Source: Melioribacteraceae bacterium
GTDB taxonomy: Bacteria; Bacteroidota; Ignavibacteria; Ignavibacteriales; Melioribacteraceae
Assembly: GCA_022181065.1 (NCBI GenBank)
Contig: BQMY01000079.1
Coordinates: 61,866 to 125,865 of the forward strand
Direction of reading: 5' to 3'
Length of the DNA stretch: 64,000 bases
Below the pieces are notes generated by a model, which was given only the letters and a program-made list of their open reading frames with translations, ran no database searches and was not told the origin of the DNA. Both the position numbers and the translations under genes were made by a program. Below are positions 60,369-64,000 of the stretch, piece by piece (positions within the stretch are counted from its first letter, which is position 1; each line of letters opens with the position of its first letter).

Positions 60369-61082
60369 ATGAAAAAAATAATAATATTCCTTCTGCTAAC
60401 TGCGGTTATTTACTCGCAGGATAAAGATCCTTATGAAATGCTTGATCGTGTAAAAGCAAAATATGATCAAATTGAAGATTATGAAGTTGATGTCACTATT
60501 AGTATTGACGTTAACTTCCTTAAAATGCCTGATTCAAAGGCGAAAATATTTTTTAAGAAGCCCGATAAAGTACGGTTAAAATCGGAAGGTTTTGCAATGC
60601 TTCCGAGAAATGGTGTGAATTTTTCTCCCGCTGCTCTACTCAATGGGGAGTATGATGCGCTCTACACCGGTTCCGAGGATATTGAAGGCAAACAGTACGA
60701 AGTTGTTAAAGTAATTCCTAAAAATGATTCCTCGGGTGTTATACTTACTACTCTTAAAATTGATCCGGAAAACGATGTTGTTTCATTTGTTGAGTCAACA
60801 ACAAAAAATACCGGTTCATTTGAAGTAGCTGTTAAATATACAGAAATCGATTCTTATCATCTCCCTCAGGAAGTTGTATTGTCTTTTAATATGGGAGATA
60901 TTCATATTCCAAAAGCAGCCGCTGCTCAATTTGACCGTGGTGATGACAATGAAGAAGAATCCGGCAAAGATGATAAAGATAAAATGAAAGGAACAGTCAG
61001 AATATTCTATAAAAATTATAAAGTGAATATTGGTCTCTCTGATGATATTTTTGTTGAAGAGGAAAAAGAGATGAAAAAATAA
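60369..61082 (+). CDS. LolA-like outer-membrane lipoprotein-sorting protein
   Basis: A 237-residue periplasmic protein with a signal peptide. The pattern YEMLDRVKAKYDQIEDYEVDVTISIDV ... ARIFFKKPDKVRLKSEGFAML matches the LolA/LolB-like superfamily, whose barrel carries lipoproteins or lipids between membranes; a more specific family (DUF6683 or similar) cannot be named with certainty. It ends with a very acidic tail (DRGDDNEEESGKDDKDK). Last gene of the ABC operon, suggesting a carrier that works with the exporter. Confidence 0.75.
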   Translation: MKKIIIFLLLTAVIYSQDKDPYEMLDRVKAKYDQIEDYEVDVTISIDVNFLKMPDSKAKIFFKKPDKVRLKSEGFAMLPRNGVNFSPAALLNGEYDALYTGSEDIEGKQYEVVKVIPKNDSSGVILTTLKIDPENDVVSFVESTTKNTGSFEVAVKYTEIDSYHLPQEVVLSFNMGDIHIPKAAAAQFDRGDDNEEESGKDDKDKMKGTVRIFYKNYKVNIGLSDDIFVEEEKEMKK

Positions 61083-61106
61083 CACAATTTATATGCAAAA
61101 ATTAGT

Positions 61107-61135
61107 ATTCCCTCTCCCGCGAAAGGAGAGGGAAT
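61107..61135. terminator. Palindrome between convergent genes, terminator-like
   Basis: ATTCCCTCTCC (61107-61117) pairs with GGAGAGGGAAT (61125-61135), an 11-bp stem with loop CGCGAAA. The CGCGAAA loop is shared with the dRS3-like repeats at 1901 and in part at 30224, so this may be another member doubling as a bidirectional terminator. T-runs are moderate. Confidence 0.6.
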
Positions 61136-61155
61136 AAGTTATGATAATTCATTTT

Positions 61156-62451
61156 TTATACAATCAATGCCAATATTGCGAGAATATCAATAATAATAAG
61201 CATTGGTGTTATTTCATTAGTCTTACCGGTCGCAATCTTGATTACTGTCCAGCTCAAAAAGCCCCACACAATACCCTGTGTAATCGAATAAGTAACCGGA
61301 ATCAGAATCATCGCGAGAAACGCCGGGATCGCGTCGTCGAATTCGGTCCAGTTGATTTTTGTTACCGGTTTCATCATAAACACACCAACAAGCACCAAAG
61401 CCGGAGCGGTTGCGATTGATGGTATAACAGAAAGCAGTGGTGAGAAGAACATGAACGGAAGAAATAATAATCCGGCTACCACTGCTGTCATACCGGTTCT
61501 ACCACCTTCTTCGATACCTGAAGCCGATTCAATATATGATGTTCCCGAGCTTGTACCAAACAGACCACTAATTGTTGTTGAAATTGAATCCACAATTAGT
61601 GACTCTTTAATGTGCAGTGGTTCTCCATCTTTATCAACGAGGTTTGCCGCTTCAGCAACACCAACGAAAGTTGACAAACTGTCGAACATATCAGTAAAGA
61701 GAAAAGCGAATATTATTGGTACTATCGCAAGTGAAAGTGAATTCACAAGATCCATGGCAAAAAGTAGTGAAAAATCGGGTGAAGAAATAAAGCCTTCCCA
61801 AACTACAAGGGTGCTATCACCATAAAATCTGCCAATAGGTATTGCGATTAGTGTAGTGAAAATAATGCCGGCAATAAGTGCGCCCTTAACTCTTTTTACA
61901 ACCAGTATTCCCGTGATAAAAAGTCCAACAACAAAAGTTATTGTAACGGCGTTTAATCCTCCGAAACCAACAAGTGTTGCCGGGTTATCAACTATAAAGC
62001 CCGCGTTTATAAATCCTATCAAAGTTATAAATAAACCGATACCCGCAGAAACCGCGTATCTTATCTGTTTGGGAATAGCTTTGACGATCAGGGTTCTTAT
62101 ATTAAATATTGATAGTACCAGAAATACGATACCTGACCAGAAAACCGCTCCAAGGGCGATCTCCCATTTTACTCCCATGCCCAATACAACAGTATATGTG
62201 AAGAAGGCATTCAATCCCATCCCCGGTGCAAGTACAATAGGGTTCCGGGCATAAATACCCATCATTATTGAACTGAAAGCTGAAACTATCACTGTCGCGG
62301 TAAGTACACCACTGAATGGCATACCTGTTGCTTTTATTATAGCCGGATTAACAACTATTATATACATTGTAGCGAGAAAAGTTGTTATACCGGCAATTAT
62401 TTCCGTTTTCAGGTTAGTTTTGTTTTTATAAAATTCGAAATATTTATCCAT
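61156..62451 (-). CDS. NCS2 purine permease, AzgA/PbuG-like (hypoxanthine/guanine)
   Basis: A 431-residue permease of the NCS2 family, AzgA subgroup, with 12-14 helices. The AzgA pattern appears at the N-terminus (KTEIIAGITTFLATMYIIVVNP) and in GMGLNAFFTYTVVLGMG and DMFDSLSTFVGVAE, and TSSGTSYIESASGIEEGGRTG is the conserved core. It imports hypoxanthine, guanine or adenine with protons. It is the last gene of a leftward operon that begins with another NCS2 permease. Confidence 0.92.
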   Translation of the reverse strand: MDKYFEFYKNKTNLKTEIIAGITTFLATMYIIVVNPAIIKATGMPFSGVLTATVIVSAFSSIMMGIYARNPIVLAPGMGLNAFFTYTVVLGMGVKWEIALGAVFWSGIVFLVLSIFNIRTLIVKAIPKQIRYAVSAGIGLFITLIGFINAGFIVDNPATLVGFGGLNAVTITFVVGLFITGILVVKRVKGALIAGIIFTTLIAIPIGRFYGDSTLVVWEGFISSPDFSLLFAMDLVNSLSLAIVPIIFAFLFTDMFDSLSTFVGVAEAANLVDKDGEPLHIKESLIVDSISTTISGLFGTSSGTSYIESASGIEEGGRTGMTAVVAGLLFLPFMFFSPLLSVIPSIATAPALVLVGVFMMKPVTKINWTEFDDAIPAFLAMILIPVTYSITQGIVWGFLSWTVIKIATGKTNEITPMLIIIDILAILALIV

Positions 62452-62467
62452 TTATCAATCCTTTGAA

Positions 62468-63130
62468 TTAGAAATTCCATTTTAATGCTAAAGTAGGGTT
62501 AACTTCCAGGCTGTATTCACCATTTGCGTCCGGAGGTAAAAACTTGTGACTTATTTCAATCTCTGTACCTACAGAAAGGTGTTTTCCGAAATTATACCAT
62601 AACTGTGGTTCTGTTAGAAGCACAATATCTTTTTCGTCAGCTGCGTCTGTAAATGTCCAGATATCAAGGAAACCTGTGAAAGTCAATTTTCCATCAAAAA
62701 ATGACTTGAACCATACAACAGTTATTTGTCCGTCAAGACCATCAGACAAATAGTCTTTTCTTGCCAGTAAATCAACATTCAAACCGAATGGCACATCAAA
62801 CTTGTAAGATGCTCCACCAAGCCAGATATGACCTAATGGACCCCATGGAGCTGTACCATCATTATATTGAATTGTACCTGATAAACCTTTAACTCCGGGG
62901 ATGTTAATGTAGCGTGCTATTTCGAAGTAAGCCAGACTAATAGATTTGTTGCCGTTATTGTTGAAATCAAAATCAACGAAGAAAAATGTCGCGCCATATT
63001 CATCCGGTTTGAACATTTCTATAGTAGAAGTAAAATGTTCTCTTCCTTCACCAAAATCGTAATGCATTTGAAAATTCTGAGCAAAGAGTGAAACGCTTAA
63101 AAATGTTAACAGTAAGAGTATCTTTTTCAT
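62468..63130 (-). CDS. Tsx-like/DUF5020 outer-membrane protein
   Basis: A 220-residue exported protein with signal peptide SVSLFAQ. Mature part: repeated beta strands with aromatic girdles (FQMHYDFGEGREHFTSTIEMFKPDEYGATFFFVDFDF; LLTEPQLWYNFGKHLSVGTEIEISHKF) and a terminal Phe (LALKWNF), typical of outer-membrane barrels; the sequence resembles DUF5020, related to the nucleoside channel Tsx. Lying between two NCS2 permeases, it should let nucleobases or nucleosides cross the outer membrane. Confidence 0.8.
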   Translation of the reverse strand: MKKILLLLTFLSVSLFAQNFQMHYDFGEGREHFTSTIEMFKPDEYGATFFFVDFDFNNNGNKSISLAYFEIARYINIPGVKGLSGTIQYNDGTAPWGPLGHIWLGGASYKFDVPFGLNVDLLARKDYLSDGLDGQITVVWFKSFFDGKLTFTGFLDIWTFTDAADEKDIVLLTEPQLWYNFGKHLSVGTEIEISHKFLPPDANGEYSLEVNPTLALKWNF

Positions 63131-63142
63131 TTGTGTTGATCC

Positions 63143-63964
63143 TTATTTTTTGTTTGGTAATAGAATATTTAATATTACTCCGGTTAGTCCGGCGAGACCT
63201 ATTCCTGCTAATTGAAAAGAACCGTAACCAAGTGACATATCGCCAATACCGAATACAAGAATTACGGCGACAATTACAAGATTTCGTGGTTCTGATATAT
63301 TTGTTTTTGAATCTACGAGTGATTTAATTCCTATTGCTGCGATCATACCGAAAAGGAGTACCATTATTCCACCCATTACCGGTATAGGAATGGTTTTAAG
63401 AATTGCTCCAAGTTTTGAAAAGAAAGCCAGAAATATTGCGAATGCCGCAGCAATAACCATTAGTTTTGGGTTAAACCTTTTTAATAAAGCAACAGCACCT
63501 GTTACTTCAGAGTAAGTTGTATTTGGAGGACCACCGAGAAATGATGCCAGAGAAGTCGCAAGTCCGTCACCTAGCATTGTTTTATGAAGCCCCGGTTTTT
63601 TGAGATAGTCATTACCTGTAACAGAAGAAATTGCTACTACATCACCAACGTGTTCAATAGCCGGTGCGATAGCAACAGGGAGAATATAGAGTATTGCGGA
63701 GATATCGAATTTTGGAAATTCATATGCGCCATTTGCGATAGCTTCTGTCCAGGGAATCGCAAACCATGGAGCTTCAACAACAGGAGTAAAATTAACAAAT
63801 CCCATCAGTGCTGCTACTATGTACCCTACAACTATTCCCACAAAAATTGGTATAAGTCCGATAATTCCTTTTCCTTTTAATACAACGGCGATTGTCGTTA
63901 CAAGAGCTATGAGCGCAACAATCAATGCTTGATAATCTACAGAATCACCACCATCAAAATTTTT
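63143..63964 (-). CDS. NCS2 uracil/xanthine permease, N-terminus missing
   Basis: The frame is open to the adapter junction, so only the C-terminal ~270 residues of about 420 are seen. Visible helices and the conserved stretches AIAPAIEHVGDVVAISSVTG, LGDGLATSLASFLGGPPNTTYSEVTGAVAL and VMGGIMVLLFGMIAAIGIKSL are diagnostic of UraA/xanthine permeases (NCS2, UraA/XanQ branch). First gene of the nucleobase uptake operon as seen; anything upstream is lost. A TTG inside the frame at 63925 is not the start, since coding continues beyond it. Confidence 0.88.
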   Translation of the reverse strand, partial: KNFDGGDSVDYQALIVALIALVTTIAVVLKGKGIIGLIPIFVGIVVGYIVAALMGFVNFTPVVEAPWFAIPWTEAIANGAYEFPKFDISAILYILPVAIAPAIEHVGDVVAISSVTGNDYLKKPGLHKTMLGDGLATSLASFLGGPPNTTYSEVTGAVALLKRFNPKLMVIAAAFAIFLAFFSKLGAILKTIPIPVMGGIMVLLFGMIAAIGIKSLVDSKTNISEPRNLVIVAVILVFGIGDMSLGYGSFQLAGIGLAGLTGVILNILLPNKK

Positions 63965-64000
63965 AGATCGGAAGAGCGTCGTGTAGGGAAAGAGTGTAGA
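63965..64000. other. Sequencing adapter read-through at contig end
   Basis: The last 36 bases begin AGATCGGAAGAGC and continue as the Illumina TruSeq adapter (reverse complement of the universal primer). This is not genomic DNA. The permease gene is therefore truncated at 63964 by the assembly, not biologically. Confidence 0.95.

Noticed and set aside
63925..63925. TTG at this position as the start of the NCS2 permease
   Set aside because: The frame continues upstream to the adapter junction without a stop, and permeases of this family need more helices before this point.

Overview
The window is a bacterial chromosomal contig of about 39-40% GC, probably from the Ignavibacteria/Melioribacter branch of the FCB superphylum (Bacteroidota-Chlorobi relatives). 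The evidence is a type IX secretion C-terminal sorting domain with the NYPNPFNPST signature at the left edge, families largely confined to that group (DUF4837 lipoprotein, DUF3078 outer-membrane protein), small Cache/TPR histidine kinases, and housekeeping genes of the expected type. No rRNA, tRNA, CRISPR array, prophage or intact insertion sequence was recognised. Both ends are cut: the left edge lies inside a T9SS cargo gene. The right edge is an assembly artefact, because the last 36 bases match an Illumina adapter and truncate a nucleobase permease gene.

Layout. 1-2.3 kb: end of the T9SS cargo gene, then a repeat-rich intergenic block holding palindromes, a heptamer tandem repeat and a GC-rich foldable segment that may be a small RNA. 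2.3-8.8 kb: a leftward housekeeping operon greA-tilS-hpt-ftsH-polyprenol kinase-DUF4837, with a terminator-like hairpin in the greA leader. 8.9-19.3 kb: a GT-C glycosyltransferase, two tandem RDD membrane proteins, a sirtuin, a YhaM-like exoribonuclease, an M23 peptidase, a DUF819 transporter-like protein and a TPR histidine kinase. 19.3-21.3 kb: a cluster of DnaA boxes and dnaA, which stands alone without dnaN or recF. 21.3-30.2 kb: a decayed coding remnant, GDPD, two very small membrane proteins, MscS, DUF3078, an orphan receiver, a LysM/FecR/Ig-like exported protein and a Cache histidine kinase, divergent from a NarL-type regulator. 30.5-43.4 kb: CpeT-like protein, P-type ATPase preceded by two CRP-like palindromes, ClC channel, DinB-like protein, RuvA, MltF, an RNA m5C methyltransferase, Lgt, two thioesterases and an FKBP isomerase. 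43.5-44.3 kb: a second, denser cluster of DnaA-box-like sequences, a zinc-ribbon mini-gene and a palindromic MITE-like element. 44.4-52.9 kb: a transsulfuration enzyme, M1 peptidase, PAS histidine kinase, DinB protein, an ECF sigma/anti-sigma pair with two TonB-C proteins, and HisN-like phosphatase. 53-61.1 kb: a LytS/LytR two-component system behind two LiaF-like proteins, a K+ channel, unknown membrane and lipoprotein genes, and an ABC exporter with a LolA-like protein. 61.2-64 kb: a nucleobase uptake operon (NCS2 permease, Tsx-like outer-membrane channel, NCS2 permease).

No single large unknown system stands out. The most notable signals are small: the second DnaA-box cluster 24 kb from dnaA, the terminator in the greA leader, the paired CRP-like sites upstream of the P-type ATPase, the GC-rich ncRNA candidate downstream of the T9SS gene, and the TonB C-terminal domains that lack a membrane-spanning TonB anchor next to an ECF sigma factor. 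All assignments come from reading translated sequence and recalling families; no database search was run.
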